Program-made: the position numbers and the translations under genes
Notes under the pieces: generated by a model
Told to the model about the DNA's origin: nothing
Databases searched by the model: none
The model's input: only the letters and a program-made list of their open reading frames with translations
Part shown: positions 1 to 9,766 of the stretch, one piece after another
Numbering within the stretch: the first letter of the stretch is position 1
How the letters are laid out: each line of letters begins with the position of its first letter
Assembly: GCF_003114855.1 (NCBI RefSeq)
Contig: NZ_BFBB01000004.1
Coordinates: 268,756-332,755, forward strand
Origin: Leptospira ryugenii
GTDB lineage: Bacteria; Spirochaetota; Leptospiria; Leptospirales; Leptospiraceae
Direction: 5' to 3'
Length of the DNA stretch: 64,000 bases

Positions 1-30
1 TGTTTTTTCCAAAAAAATCCTAGCTGAGTA

Positions 31-59
31 TTGACATTAGAGTATACTCTAATGTTACA
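31..59 (+). promoter_or_regulatory. promoter with 20-bp perfect palindrome (operator)
   Basis: TTGACA at 31-36 is a consensus -35 element. A -10-like GTTACA lies 17 nt downstream at 54-59. The spacer is filled by the perfect 20-bp palindrome CATTAGAGTATACTCTAATG at 35-54, placed where a bound dimeric repressor of TetR or MarR type would block RNA polymerase. The regulator is not identifiable here and may lie to the left of the window. Confidence 0.55.
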
Positions 60-87
60 AAGATACAATTACATTTCACGAGGAATT

Positions 88-450
88 ATGAAACAATCAG
101 CTTTGAGTATTTTGGTTTTTGGTGTTTATATGTTAGGGCAAGGAGTGATCTTATTCTTTGCTCCGAACTTTCTTTTAGGGCTCTTTGGGATACCCGAAAC
201 AAACGAGTTTTGGGTGAAAGTCGTAGCGATTGCGCTTCTGATTTTATCCTACTATTATATACGTGCTGCCTCATTAGATGTGCAGACCTTCTTTCAATTG
301 AGTACAGAAGGGAGAACGATTCAGTTCGTTTTATTTACCATTCTAGTTTTTGCAATGGATGCTCCGAAGATCCTCATCGCCCTCTCATTTTTTGAACTCT
401 TGTCCGCCCTCTGGACGTTCCTAGCCTTGAAAAAGGAAAAGCTCGCTTAA
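88..450 (+). CDS. small four-helix membrane protein, unknown function
   Basis: The product has 120 residues and about four hydrophobic helices (near 5-25, 45-62, 75-95 and 98-115), so it is an inner-membrane protein. I chose ATG 88 because a CGAGGA Shine-Dalgarno sits just upstream; the longer reading frame back to a TTG at 31 would run through the promoter. I do not recognise a characterised family; the layout is reminiscent of small DoxX/DUF4345-like membrane proteins, without a diagnostic motif. It stands alone between an operator-bearing promoter and a strong terminator, so it is probably a single regulated gene. Confidence 0.6.
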   Translation: MKQSALSILVFGVYMLGQGVILFFAPNFLLGLFGIPETNEFWVKVVAIALLILSYYYIRAASLDVQTFFQLSTEGRTIQFVLFTILVFAMDAPKILIALSFFELLSALWTFLALKKEKLA

Positions 451-465
451 CCCCTCTTATAAGCA

Positions 466-500
466 GTCTCTCATTCTTTTTAGAATGTGAGACAATTTTA
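466..500 (+). terminator. rho-independent terminator
   Basis: A 12-bp stem with one mismatch (466-477 pairing with 482-493) closes a TTTT loop and is followed by AATTTTA. It lies 16 nt after the stop of the small membrane protein gene. Confidence 0.7.
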
Positions 501-564
501 GTACAAGACCAGGGCAGATAAAAACACTCGATTTTCAGAGCATTTATTTGATTCTGGTCTATAG

Positions 565-2901
565 ATGGTACTACGTATTCAGACGTATTCCCTATTTGTT
601 TTCCTAACATCTATCTTTTTATTTTGCCAACCCACCAAACTGGGTAATGCTTGCGACCCATCTCACTCTGGTTATTTCCAAAACCTTTTTTTTGTTCAAT
701 TGTTTCAAATCAGAAATGCGGGCTGTTTACCTTCCTTCGTGCCGGGGCCCCAACCAAAGCCTAAACCTGGTTTGTGGGGATTTTTTGCGGTCAACACGGC
801 AAACGGTTTTCTTAAGGATATGAAAATTGTCGGTAACAAAGCCTATGCGATTGGTTTGTATGATTTTGTCGGACCGAATACCGGAAGTTTGGTGATGCTC
901 AATCCATCCGACCAGTCCTTACTTCCAACTTCGAACTGCCCCTACTTCGAAATTGATGGAAACATCTTCGATATCGTGGGTGATGGAAAAGGAAACGCTA
1001 TCATTGCGGGCGATTTTAATTACATCCAAGGGATCAAACGAAAGTCCATCGCAAAGGTCAAAGCTGATTGCACTTTGGATACAAGTTTTGATGTAAAGAT
1101 AGTGGATGCCAGTGCGGAGATTCGCACCCTTCTCGTTCACAACCAAAAGCTCTATTTTGGCGGTAATTTCGCGAGTACATTTCCTAACAATGTCTCCAGG
1201 GTCGCTTTAGCAGTCGCCAATCTGGATACAGGAGCCATAGACGAAGGCTTCAATGCAGGATTACCCTCAGGAGAACTGTATACAATGCAGACAGATGGAA
1301 GCAGTCTCGTTGTAGGTGGGAGTTTCTCTATCATGAATGGAAATTCAGTCGCGAATTTGGCCAGGATAGACGTCAATTCTGGTGCTTTTCTCACGACTCT
1401 AGGAGAACCGGATAACAAGGTTGGTTCTATCATACTTGATGGAAATGAAATCATTGTTTGTGGGAGCTTCACAAACATAGACAGCCAAACTGCCAATTAT
1501 CTTGCCCGTATCGATTACGCAGGTGGGCTCCTCTGGGGGAGCAATTTGTTTGATTCATCCCCTGCTTCGATACATATTTCAAATGGAAAATTGTTTGTGG
1601 GAGGAGCTTTTTCAACTCCACGCCCAGGACTGGTCACTTTGAATCCAGGTTCGGGAAATGACTTAAATACAGATTTTAAACTGGCCTCAGGCAATATAAC
1701 AAAGACTATACTATACAATAACAAGCTCTATGTCTTTGGCTTTTTCGATAGCATCTTAGACAAATCCATAACTGGTCTTGCCGTCATCAACCCAAGCAAT
1801 GAGACAGTGGAAACCTGGGATGCGAAATTGGCAGGTGGCAACATAAGTTTCCTAACAGGAGGGATCTTCCAATTTGCAAATGGACCCTTGTTGTTAGGTG
1901 GTTCCTTTGCAAGTTTACAAGGAGTTAAACGATCCTTTTTGTCCGAGATCGATTTAACAACTGGAAAACCAACAGACTGGAACCCACAAATTACCTACCC
2001 AGGAGGTGGGATAGAAGCAGTACAAGCCCTCGAAATCTCTGAAAATCGATTGTTCATTGCGGGAACTTTCACTGCAATCGATGGCATTACGCGAACAAGG
2101 TTTGCATCCTTTGATCTTTTACCAAGTCCGAAATTAAATTCCCTAAACATCAGCATCTCTGGATATACAAATACTACAAATAAAATTGTGAACATCAATG
2201 GGACAATGTTTGTTGGCGGAGGGTTTACCAATGTGAGTGGAAATAGCATCAACCATTTCTTTTCTCTCAATCCAAACACCTTCGCCTTATCTTTTGCAAA
2301 TAATCCCAATCCCAATTTTCCAGTGTCACAAATTCACAAACTTTCCAATGGAAAATTTTTCATAGGCGGAGAATTTTCAACAATCAACGGAAGTACGGCT
2401 ACAAATCGTTTTGCTATTATTGATGAGACAAATGGAAGCTTCAAACAAGGTCCAAGCGGAAGTGCAATAGGTTTACTCACAGGCTCTCTTACCCACGGCG
2501 ACAAAATTTTTGTTGGTTTTGGTAACCAAGCAGCACCCAATGGAACAGGCTGTTGTGTTGGTATTTATGACATCCAGAACCTCTCACCGATATCACATAA
2601 CCTAGGCATTGCGCCACAAGCAGGAAGTGAAGTCCGAGATATGATAGTGGATCGCGACCATCTCCTTCTGTCAGGTGCCATGATTACGGCACAAGATACT
2701 ACAATTTCCAATTTCGCTCGGTTTGATCTGGCTAGTTTACGATTGTTAGTAGATAGTTCGATCGCGTTTAACAGTCCAACCTTCAAATTTGTCGATACCG
2801 CGAGCTATATCTATGTCATGGGTAGATTCAAAACAGCAGCGGGAAGGCGACGGGGCTTCCTCGCGCGCATCTCAAAAGATACGAATAGCATCATTGACTG
2901 A
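565..2901 (+). CDS. lipoprotein with delta-60-like beta-propeller repeats
   Basis: A 778-residue predicted lipoprotein. The signal peptide ends in a relaxed spirochaetal lipobox (IFLFC), followed by the N-terminal module shared with other lipoproteins here: lipid Cys, eight residues, CDP, then a third Cys 24 residues after the second. The rest repeats the pattern 'L-VGGSF--I-G------A-ID--TG', typical of delta-60/DUF5122 beta-propeller repeats (for example VVGGSFSIMNG, LLGGSFASLQG, FIGGEFSTING). This predicts a surface or periplasmic propeller, perhaps for binding; nothing suggests an enzyme. It converges with the next gene, leaving only 8 bp between the stop codons. No clear Shine-Dalgarno precedes ATG 565. 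Confidence 0.75.
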   Translation: MVLRIQTYSLFVFLTSIFLFCQPTKLGNACDPSHSGYFQNLFFVQLFQIRNAGCLPSFVPGPQPKPKPGLWGFFAVNTANGFLKDMKIVGNKAYAIGLYDFVGPNTGSLVMLNPSDQSLLPTSNCPYFEIDGNIFDIVGDGKGNAIIAGDFNYIQGIKRKSIAKVKADCTLDTSFDVKIVDASAEIRTLLVHNQKLYFGGNFASTFPNNVSRVALAVANLDTGAIDEGFNAGLPSGELYTMQTDGSSLVVGGSFSIMNGNSVANLARIDVNSGAFLTTLGEPDNKVGSIILDGNEIIVCGSFTNIDSQTANYLARIDYAGGLLWGSNLFDSSPASIHISNGKLFVGGAFSTPRPGLVTLNPGSGNDLNTDFKLASGNITKTILYNNKLYVFGFFDSILDKSITGLAVINPSNETVETWDAKLAGGNISFLTGGIFQFANGPLLLGGSFASLQGVKRSFLSEIDLTTGKPTDWNPQITYPGGGIEAVQALEISENRLFIAGTFTAIDGITRTRFASFDLLPSPKLNSLNISISGYTNTTNKIVNINGTMFVGGGFTNVSGNSINHFFSLNPNTFALSFANNPNPNFPVSQIHKLSNGKFFIGGEFSTINGSTATNRFAIIDETNGSFKQGPSGSAIGLLTGSLTHGDKIFVGFGNQAAPNGTGCCVGIYDIQNLSPISHNLGIAPQAGSEVRDMIVDRDHLLLSGAMITAQDTTISNFARFDLASLRLLVDSSIAFNSPTFKFVDTASYIYVMGRFKTAAGRRRGFLARISKDTNSIID

Positions 2902-2909
2902 TGCATCAA

Positions 2910-3473
2910 TCAATTGCAAAATGCACTGCTCACACAAGCTTGTACAGTCGCATAACAGGCAGGGCTATTTTTGCAGGTGAAACCAATAGAATCGGAGGTG
3001 CAGCCTCCCGCCTGACCAACATAAGAACATTGGAATACTCCAGATGGACCGCTCAGAACTTGAAGGATGGTGGATGCTCGAGAAGTCTCTTGGGATGCAG
3101 TCACCGTATAGTTTGTCTTTGAAAGTATAGTTTGTGTTGCTTGTCCAGTTATGATTCCTGTCGTTGGGGCAAGAACCAGACCAGTCGGTAAGCTTGGAGA
3201 AACAGAAAACTGGGTGGGAGAAAAATTGGAGATTGTAGGCTTAACCTCCACGGCTTGGTTAAGAGAGAAAACAAGTGTAGCATTATCTTGGTTTCCGTAT
3301 GAGATCCGAGGCCTTTGTGCATTTTGGTAGCTTGAGACAAGGAGCAAATTGAAGCTTGTTTGGTCAGCCTTCTCTTCAGATTTGCATTGGTTCGTGAAGC
3401 CTAATACCAATAAGAAACCGAGATAAGTCCAAACTGTAAAAAATCTAAAAATATGAGAACTCTGTCTTTTCAA
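2910..3473 (-). CDS. lipoprotein with one He_PIG-like Ig domain and Cys-rich tail
   Basis: A 187-residue predicted lipoprotein; the signal peptide ends at GFTNQC, giving a mature N-terminus CKSEE. Residues about 55-135 resemble a He_PIG immunoglobulin-like domain ('PRISYGNQ' start, 'SPSLPTGL' middle, 'TNYTVTAS' end), the same fold that is repeated seven times at 54.1-56.1 kb. Unlike those copies, this domain lacks the internal Cys pair. The last 40 residues instead hold six cysteines, suggesting a small disulfide-bonded tail. The gene is convergent with the propeller lipoprotein on its right-hand reading side. Function unknown. Confidence 0.65.
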   Translation of the reverse strand: MKRQSSHIFRFFTVWTYLGFLLVLGFTNQCKSEEKADQTSFNLLLVSSYQNAQRPRISYGNQDNATLVFSLNQAVEVKPTISNFSPTQFSVSPSLPTGLVLAPTTGIITGQATQTILSKTNYTVTASQETSRASTILQVLSGPSGVFQCSYVGQAGGCTSDSIGFTCKNSPACYATVQACVSSAFCN

Positions 3474-3543
3474 AAATGTAACCTAATTTAAATCTCAATT
3501 CAGCTTCTTTTATCTGCCTGCGAAGGTCTAGCACTTTCAAATC

Positions 3544-4362
3544 TCACTCTAACATCCAAGAGGCGGGAAGCCCCATTCGAAACACATCACCTAAAATCAG
3601 AATACCATTTCTAAGCCGCCATGCTTCAAGCTGATGGTAAGTTTCAGGATCGGCAGGCTTGTTGCATGGTCCAGCAATTTGATCCAAAAACCAATCCCCT
3701 TCTATGTTTAGAAAAGAAACCGTACACTTTGTTTTTCCATTTGTATGGTACAAATAGAACCTACCGTCTCGTATCTTTTGGTCATAATCAAATACACAAT
3801 TGTGCTGGTTTTTACCTTCCCAGTATAAGTCAAGATTTGAACGTATGGGCGAAATCCATTCATTGCCTTCAAACGGTGGTTCTGGATACGAAACAACCTC
3901 TTCTTGGAATGTACTATTTTCTAATTCTTGGATCATAGTGCTTTCCAGTTTATATACATCGGCAATCGATCGAAACTTCCAATGAGGCTTGTAGAGATCG
4001 ATTTCTTCTATCAACTGGCAAATCTGCAAGAGCTCGTCATCAGAAAGGGATTCTTGCATCAGATTTTCTAAAAATCGAATGTGCAATTTTGGTCTTTGGT
4101 TTCTTGCTCGTAACAGAGAAAAGAATCTCAATAGATTTGCGTTGATCTGCTTTAAGTGCAAAAGATGCTTTCGGTATTTCGGATCAGCAAAGATTTTTTT
4201 GAAGACTACAATGGATTCTAGGTTCCAAAGATCAGGTGTCATCCTCTCGAGTGGTTTTCGCAAGGCTGGGTCATATCCTGCCTCGATTAAAATGTCCCTT
4301 CTCTTTTTTTGAGTGATCTCAGTCTCATTACCAAATACCAAGTAAATAGCTGGAACATCCAT
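3544..4362 (-). CDS. PcfJ-like domain protein
   Basis: A soluble 272-residue protein with no signal peptide. The C-terminal half has the signature of PcfJ-like proteins: a WEGKNQHNCVFDY stretch, then 'I-DGRFYLYH' and a beta-rich segment ending near 'CNKPADPE' (the family pattern is 'L--EG--M-NCV--Y---I--G---I'). The N-terminal half is helical and charged. PcfJ-like proteins occur on conjugative and other mobile elements and in bacterial chromosomes, and their biochemical role is not established. Five bases separate it from the upstream membrane protein gene, so the two are probably co-transcribed. Confidence 0.6.
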   Translation of the reverse strand: MDVPAIYLVFGNETEITQKKRRDILIEAGYDPALRKPLERMTPDLWNLESIVVFKKIFADPKYRKHLLHLKQINANLLRFFSLLRARNQRPKLHIRFLENLMQESLSDDELLQICQLIEEIDLYKPHWKFRSIADVYKLESTMIQELENSTFQEEVVSYPEPPFEGNEWISPIRSNLDLYWEGKNQHNCVFDYDQKIRDGRFYLYHTNGKTKCTVSFLNIEGDWFLDQIAGPCNKPADPETYHQLEAWRLRNGILILGDVFRMGLPASWMLE

Positions 4363-4367
4363 AGTTC

Positions 4368-5174
4368 TTAGGCATTAGACTTTTGCATTTGTTTTGATTG
4401 GAACAATAAAAACCCAAGTGTTGCGATTACACCTCCCAGCAAAATAAAAAGTTCCGCACCATAAGGACTCACGTCCCAAGTAGGCCCAAGGATGCTTAGA
4501 TAGACGATAGGAGCAATGTATTGATTGATGAAGAGAATGGTAAAGGTAATCTGATTGGCAAGCCCGCCACTTAAAAATTTCCAGAGAAAGAGATGAGGAT
4601 TGGATAAAACAGTAGATGTTGCCAACAAAGCCATGAAGACCATCTCCATGAGAGAGATGCCGACTCTCGGATCCATATCCATACTCAAATACCTTGGGTT
4701 ATGGAATAGATGTCCTATTAAACTCAAGGCACCTGGAACAAGCGCTAGATGGATGAGAAGGTCATCTAGAATGAAAATACGGTTGGGTGTTCTACGGAGG
4801 TACAAGAGAATTTCATAGACGCTAAAGAGAAGGAGTCCTATAGAAGTAAAAATGGAGGTCATGACCAGCGAAGACTTGGTACTAATGTGCACCTGAGGTG
4901 CAGACAGCAACATTAAGATAGACGAGAGATTTCCACCACCAACGATCATAAGTAATGCAATATTTCCGGTGATCGGCCACATATGAAGATAGCGTGTGGC
5001 AAAGCGAAGTGCCACAATTAGAAAGATAGAAACACCAGTAAAGATAGACAAAACAGGACCATTTGTCTCGTAAAACAGAGGTTTACCGATAGCCCAAGCA
5101 AAAATCACGACGATCGATGCGACTAAAACTACTAGGTCTATGAGTTCTGCTAGCTTACTTTTTTGGATCTTCAT
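4368..5174 (-). CDS. polytopic membrane protein, unknown function
   Basis: A 268-residue protein with about eight predicted transmembrane helices spread over its whole length and no soluble output domain. ATG 5174 is preceded by a purine-rich AGGAGGAGAGGAAAAG stretch. The layout resembles the membrane-sensor half of 7TM or MASE receptors with no attached signalling domain, but no family motif is certain. The PcfJ-like gene starts 5 bp after its stop, implying a two-gene operon. A CTATC-N6-GATAG inverted repeat at 5204-5219 lies in its 5' region. Confidence 0.55.
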   Translation of the reverse strand: MKIQKSKLAELIDLVVLVASIVVIFAWAIGKPLFYETNGPVLSIFTGVSIFLIVALRFATRYLHMWPITGNIALLMIVGGGNLSSILMLLSAPQVHISTKSSLVMTSIFTSIGLLLFSVYEILLYLRRTPNRIFILDDLLIHLALVPGALSLIGHLFHNPRYLSMDMDPRVGISLMEMVFMALLATSTVLSNPHLFLWKFLSGGLANQITFTILFINQYIAPIVYLSILGPTWDVSPYGAELFILLGGVIATLGFLLFQSKQMQKSNA

Positions 5175-5314
5175 ACGATATCTTTTCCTCTCCTCCTAAG
5201 GCTCTATCTAGATCGATAGGAGCATTAGCAATCGGAAATGATAACCTTTCCCTCGGAAAAGTCAAATGATTCCCAATTCCTGACTAAACCAATGGAATGA
5301 GATTAAAAATCATT

Positions 5315-6853
5315 CTATGGCAACTCGGTCGAAGGGAATACCTTTAGTTTGAAATTTTGCCGTGCACTGTCATTGATATCTGGAAGAATCCTTTCTCCTC
5401 GGATCACTTTTCCTGTACACACTTCCTTTAGTATCGTATAATGAGTCTTTTGTGGGTTTGCATCATTTGTTTCGAAGGCCACACTCTCATAGGCTCCGCT
5501 AGAAGCTCTGATTTTGGCAAGCACCCTTTGCAAACCACCTGTGCCTGTTCCCGTTTCCGCTGCACCCAATCCCGTATAACGACCCGCATTTGGTGATAAC
5601 AAAGTAGAATAGACAAGATCGTTAGACCTACCATACAAAAGTGGGATTGGGAATCCCTCGGGTAAAGAGGAGGAGGACCCCAAATAGGTATGCCACAGGT
5701 TGGCCCCATTTTGGTCTAACTTTTGGTAGTAGTAGTTTTTGGTTGAACCCGCTATACCTTGGAAAGGACTTACAGGGCTACCAAACGTATCAGAAAATCG
5801 GCCCAAAGTGTAGAACTGGTTACCTGCTAAAAGCAAAGTTTCTACCCCACCATTGGTAGAACTACCTCCCGGCCCTTGGTATGAGATCCAGCTAATGCTT
5901 TGGTTGGATTCAATCTTCAATAAAAAAGAACGGGTAAAACCTAATGCAGGATGTCCAGTCGCTCCATTCATATTTCCTGTCGTTGATCCACCTAAATAGA
6001 TCACATTACCATCGCGAGCTGTGCTTAGGGGAGATTCACTTCCGGAACTCGTGATGTAGGTTTGTTTGATGGGTGATCCAGAACCGTTCACTATGCCATA
6101 CAAAATGTCTGTATCTGCGGTTGCACCTTGGGAAGTGTTGGTTACTGCCGGAAATTCACTAAAAGTTTGGTGCCCAGCCGTTCCATTGAGAGTGGCAAAC
6201 AAATGGATTTGGTCCAAGTCATCGATCTCAAAAGCGCTTGAATTGTTCAAATCACTGGAATCAAAATAGGTATGCCATTTGCGAAGACCCGTTTGGTCAT
6301 ACCGTACCACCATAAAAGCTGCAGACCCTAGACCAGCTGCTTTTGCTGACAAAGCACCAGCTTGCTCTGTGATCACATCGTCCGCAATGCCAATATCACC
6401 ATTCGAAAACAGTTTGACTGACAATCGTGAGCTATTGACAACCTCTCCTAAATAATCAAGCCAAACAATGTCCCCCGTTTTGCCATCTAACTTAGCAAGA
6501 AAGCCATTGTAAAAGGGAGCAGATCCAATGGTCTCTGAAAAGTTAAAATTCTTTCCCGATCCTAAATTTTCTGTAGTGAATCCGGTGATGACGATATCTT
6601 CATTCGGTAAACCTTTAGCATCCGTTATATAAACAAGAAAAGATCCATTCCCAATCGACTTTTCCCAACGAGTTGTCGTATTACAAATAACAGGTGAAGG
6701 AACCGGAGTGAGCAAAGTGCGTAAGAGATTTGTTAAAAAAAAGGCTTGCGACTTTGGATCTCCCGCATTGGAAAAATCTAGTTTCCCGCAGGATAGATAC
6801 AAGATAGCAAAAAGTAATACAGAGATTCTGGGAAATATAGGATACATTTTCAT
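5315..6853 (-). CDS. lipoprotein with SBBP-type beta-propeller repeats
   Basis: A 512-residue predicted lipoprotein. The start at 6853 (MKMYPIF) is chosen because a GAAAGG Shine-Dalgarno lies about 9 nt upstream; the longer frame to 6889 lacks one. The lipobox is LYLSC. After it comes a degenerate version of the shared N-terminal module: the CDP cysteine is replaced by Gly (NAGDPKS) and the distal Cys lies 26 rather than 24 residues on. The body repeats 'D-DG-VYL-GST', 'F-AKLD--G', as in SBBP (seven-bladed beta-propeller) proteins, for example IVITGFT, FLLKIESNQSISWISYQG and YYQKLDQNGANLWHTYLG. Probably exported to the surface or periplasm; no enzymatic motif seen. Confidence 0.7.
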   Translation of the reverse strand: MKMYPIFPRISVLLFAILYLSCGKLDFSNAGDPKSQAFFLTNLLRTLLTPVPSPVICNTTTRWEKSIGNGSFLVYITDAKGLPNEDIVITGFTTENLGSGKNFNFSETIGSAPFYNGFLAKLDGKTGDIVWLDYLGEVVNSSRLSVKLFSNGDIGIADDVITEQAGALSAKAAGLGSAAFMVVRYDQTGLRKWHTYFDSSDLNNSSAFEIDDLDQIHLFATLNGTAGHQTFSEFPAVTNTSQGATADTDILYGIVNGSGSPIKQTYITSSGSESPLSTARDGNVIYLGGSTTGNMNGATGHPALGFTRSFLLKIESNQSISWISYQGPGGSSTNGGVETLLLAGNQFYTLGRFSDTFGSPVSPFQGIAGSTKNYYYQKLDQNGANLWHTYLGSSSSLPEGFPIPLLYGRSNDLVYSTLLSPNAGRYTGLGAAETGTGTGGLQRVLAKIRASSGAYESVAFETNDANPQKTHYTILKEVCTGKVIRGERILPDINDSARQNFKLKVFPSTELP

Positions 6854-7013
6854 AAGCATACACCTTTCACAGGCTACTATTATTAACAAAAGATGGTATT
6901 CTTTTTATCACAAGAGCAAAAGCATCCTCTTCAAATTCTCTTCCATCCCAATATTTCTTCTCCATGCAGTAAACTCGTACATATACTAAATTCTAATGTT
7001 CGAAAGTGTGAAT

Positions 7014-7580
7014 TCAGTCAAGATGGTTTTTAACATCAGGTTGAGAGAGAGTCTCTATGGCAAAATGATCTAGATCTTTGCATACATAGACTCGGTCTCG
7101 GCTGGGTGGGATACAGAAAAAGATAGAGTTATGTTCATCGCGTTCCTTTAGAACTGGCGAAATGGGAAGATAAGCCCCCAATCTTTGGAAGAACTTTCGT
7201 TTGTCACCCTTTGGATGATACGTTTGTATGGGAAGTTCCTTTTTGTACGCTTGGAGAGAGTCCTCCGCATGGTCTACTGGTATGTTTTCATCCATCACAA
7301 GGTAGAGAAAGGAGATGTTTTGTCCTTCTCTTGCCTTTCGGAATGCCTTTAGCTTTGCCAGAGCCAAAGGGCATTGCTTTGTGCATCCAACGATACCTGG
7401 GTATACAATGAGCCATGCCTTTGGGTCTATCGAATGAAATTCATCTTTACAAAACGTACACTCAACAAAAGAAATCTCTTTGCTTTTCAGAGAAAAGCAG
7501 ACAAAAAAAGAGGCACATAGGAGGAAAGCGAGAACAAAGGAAAAAACAAAATTATTTAGATAAAAACTTTTCTTCATCAT
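7014..7580 (-). CDS. SCO1/SenC-like thioredoxin-fold protein, membrane-anchored
   Basis: About 188 residues with one N-terminal hydrophobic anchor (near 10-30), so the rest is periplasmic. The motif [10 protein letters not shown] is a CXXXC of the SCO1/SenC type, where the two cysteines bind copper or act as a redox pair; it sits after a beta-strand ('AWLIVYPG') as in the thioredoxin fold. A second pair, CTFC, precedes it by about 25 residues. The canonical distal SCO histidine is not obvious, so copper delivery to cytochrome oxidase is uncertain and a thiol-redox role is possible. I chose an ATG start (7580, or 7577) over the TTG at 7586. The start overlaps the end of the chemoreceptor gene, so the two are translationally coupled. 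Confidence 0.6.
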   Translation of the reverse strand: MMKKSFYLNNFVFSFVLAFLLCASFFVCFSLKSKEISFVECTFCKDEFHSIDPKAWLIVYPGIVGCTKQCPLALAKLKAFRKAREGQNISFLYLVMDENIPVDHAEDSLQAYKKELPIQTYHPKGDKRKFFQRLGAYLPISPVLKERDEHNSIFFCIPPSRDRVYVCKDLDHFAIETLSQPDVKNHLD

Positions 7581-9108
7581 CTTCAATGGTTTGTTTCAAG
7601 TGTTGTATCGAATGTCTAAGCGATTTAAAAATACCATCGGCCGTATCAATCTTTGTCACTAACTCCATCGTCATTTGTAAATGGTTTTGGGTATTTTCAT
7701 TCAATTGGGCAATGGCAGAAGAAATATCTGCCAAACTTTGTGTTTGTTCTTTCGTGGAAAGACTCATCTCCTCAGCAATTTTTAATAAAACATCCAAGGC
7801 ATCTTTTTGGTCTTCGAAAGCACGTAAGTTAGATTGGATCGATTCAGCAAGGTGTCGGATCCCATCTTCAGAAGCGATGATAGAGCGGACAAATGTTTCG
7901 ACTGTTTGGTTAATTGAATTTGATTTTGAAAAACTCAATTGAATCGCTTGTTTAATCTTGGATGAAATATTCGAAATATTCTTGGTTGCTTCCGCAGTAG
8001 AGTCAGCTAACTTAGATATTTCGGCGGCTACCACTGCGAATCCTCTTCCCGCATCGCCAGCCCTTGCTGCTTCGATAGAGGCATTCAAGGAGAGAAGGTT
8101 GACTTTATCTGCTATACCAGAAATCAATTCCAATATTTCTTCCATCCTATCTGAATCATCCACAGCTATTTGCATTGATTTGTAGAGATCTATAAATTCG
8201 ATTTCCGTTTTTCGCACTCGGTCTGCAGATTCTTGGATCTTTGCCCGCATACCTTCGAGGGAATCTACAAATCCAGAGGTGAGTTGAAATAATTTGGAAT
8301 TTAGCGCATCTACTGCTTTCACCTCCTTAATTTGTTCTTGTGAGCCATTTAAGATGAGTTGGCTTGCAGCAGATGTTTGTTCTGTAGAGGCAGAAATAGA
8401 TTCCATGGAACTAGATTGGCTACGAAAGGAGATGTCAAACTCATGCAATTGTTTTGATATGATATCTGAATTTTTGGAAAAATGATTGGATCCTTCTGTA
8501 ACAGCATCAACGGCTTCACGAACTCCAGACATAACTGTTTCTAAATTATTTTGTAAGGTCACTTGTGTTTTCAATTCTAGATAAGATCGGTAGGAAAAAA
8601 AGGCAAGCACCGCGGTTTCAAATACAACAAAAATGGCATGAATGAAAACAATCTCTAAACCAGTTCCATAGCCATAGACGATCAAAGGACTACCAAAAAC
8701 GGATACTCCTGCCTCTTGGATATAATTGCCGATTAGGTGGTGCAATGCGATGGTGAGTGCAGCCACAGGGAGAATCTTCCAATCTTCGTAGATAAATAAA
8801 ATGGCAAGGCCAGAGAATACATGGAAATGCATTTCGATCCTTCCCGCTTGGGCTTGGATCAACACGGCGCTGAAGAGCATAGTCGTGACAGCATTCCAAA
8901 CCCTTAGGAAAAGTGTATCTTTTGCGATAAAAAAGAAAAAGAGAGATATGAGTGATAGCAAAAAGGATGCAGTGCTAACAAGGAGAGTTGAACCATAGCC
9001 TAAAGAAAATAGGTAGACGACAGGAGTGTGCAAGATAAACACCCAAACGAAGAAAATATCGATCTTTCTTCTCCTCTGCCTTAAGATCATCTGAAGTTTT
9101 TCTTCCAT
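7552..9108 (-). CDS. methyl-accepting chemotaxis protein with six-helix membrane sensor
   Basis: A 518-residue chemoreceptor. The N-terminal ~190 residues form about six transmembrane helices with conserved-looking His/Asp motifs (MHFHVF, then YEDW, then HH about 15 residues on), resembling integral-membrane sensor domains of the MASE type rather than a periplasmic ligand domain. No clear HAMP follows. The C-terminal half is a cytoplasmic coiled coil with the canonical signalling tip ([20 protein letters not shown]) that contacts CheA and CheW. ATG 9108 has a strong AAAGGAG site. Transcribed together with the SCO-like gene, whose start it overlaps, suggesting that the pair senses a linked redox or metal cue (inference). 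Confidence 0.85.
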   Translation of the reverse strand: MEEKLQMILRQRRRKIDIFFVWVFILHTPVVYLFSLGYGSTLLVSTASFLLSLISLFFFFIAKDTLFLRVWNAVTTMLFSAVLIQAQAGRIEMHFHVFSGLAILFIYEDWKILPVAALTIALHHLIGNYIQEAGVSVFGSPLIVYGYGTGLEIVFIHAIFVVFETAVLAFFSYRSYLELKTQVTLQNNLETVMSGVREAVDAVTEGSNHFSKNSDIISKQLHEFDISFRSQSSSMESISASTEQTSAASQLILNGSQEQIKEVKAVDALNSKLFQLTSGFVDSLEGMRAKIQESADRVRKTEIEFIDLYKSMQIAVDDSDRMEEILELISGIADKVNLLSLNASIEAARAGDAGRGFAVVAAEISKLADSTAEATKNISNISSKIKQAIQLSFSKSNSINQTVETFVRSIIASEDGIRHLAESIQSNLRAFEDQKDALDVLLKIAEEMSLSTKEQTQSLADISSAIAQLNENTQNHLQMTMELVTKIDTADGIFKSLRHSIQHLKQTIEDDEEKFLSK

Positions 9109-9349
9109 AGAAACTCCTTTCGTATCTCAAGCTTTTCCTTTCTAGGGAACAGAGCTAGTAAAAAAGAGATAAATTACTATATGTTCATATATTAAAATTA
9201 TAAATTATCAATAAAAGCAGACATTTTCTAAAAACTATCTTCAACTGCTGGTTTTTTCGTGAATTGTGTCTCATTTGTGTGAATCGGGGAAAGGATTAGC
9301 CAACCCACAGAACTGGTGTGAGCTGTGAATCGGCTAGCCTTCGCATCAT

Positions 9350-9709
9350 TTAACTTTCAGAGATACCAAATTGTGTCCTTGGGTGAAGGAAAAACAATAC
9401 CAAAGTCATCACAAAAAAGAGACTCGCGGGTGCGATGGAGGGAAGAACATCTCCGTGGCCTAAATGAGATCCAATGGCTCCTGAAAAGATTCCAAAGAGT
9501 ATAACCAAACTGGGCAAACGGTATTTCGAAAACCAAATGCTGATCCCAAGAACTACCTCTAAGAGACCCAAGAGTCGAGTGAATCCCTCACCGTAGTGAA
9601 GATTCGCCATGTTTTGCAGCATCTGTTCTGCTCCGATTACCTTCATGCCCCCAAAGACAAGACAACCCAAAGTCGTAAAGCCTAATAATCCAGTACCTAT
9701 CCATTTCAT
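9350..9709 (-). CDS. DoxX-like membrane protein
   Basis: A 119-residue protein with four hydrophobic helices and the DoxX-like pattern: an early glycine-rich helix, 'FTRLLGLLEVVLGI' in helix 2 and 'HLGHGD' between helices 3 and 4. DoxX-family proteins are small inner-membrane proteins linked to quinone or thiol redox balance and to detoxification; the role here is not known. The start is supported by a GAGAGGA site. It is divergent from the Rrf2 gene and shares a 117-bp promoter region with it, so it is the likely target of that repressor. Confidence 0.7.
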   Translation of the reverse strand: MKWIGTGLLGFTTLGCLVFGGMKVIGAEQMLQNMANLHYGEGFTRLLGLLEVVLGISIWFSKYRLPSLVILFGIFSGAIGSHLGHGDVLPSIAPASLFFVMTLVLFFLHPRTQFGISES

Positions 9710-9766
9710 ATTCTATCCTCTCAATAAATGTATTTTTGATAAGTACATTTAAAACCGATTAATTGC

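Noticed and set aside
2789..3122. two plus-strand frames near the convergent lipoprotein genes
   Set aside because: They are antisense or frame-shifted shadows of the two lipoprotein genes.
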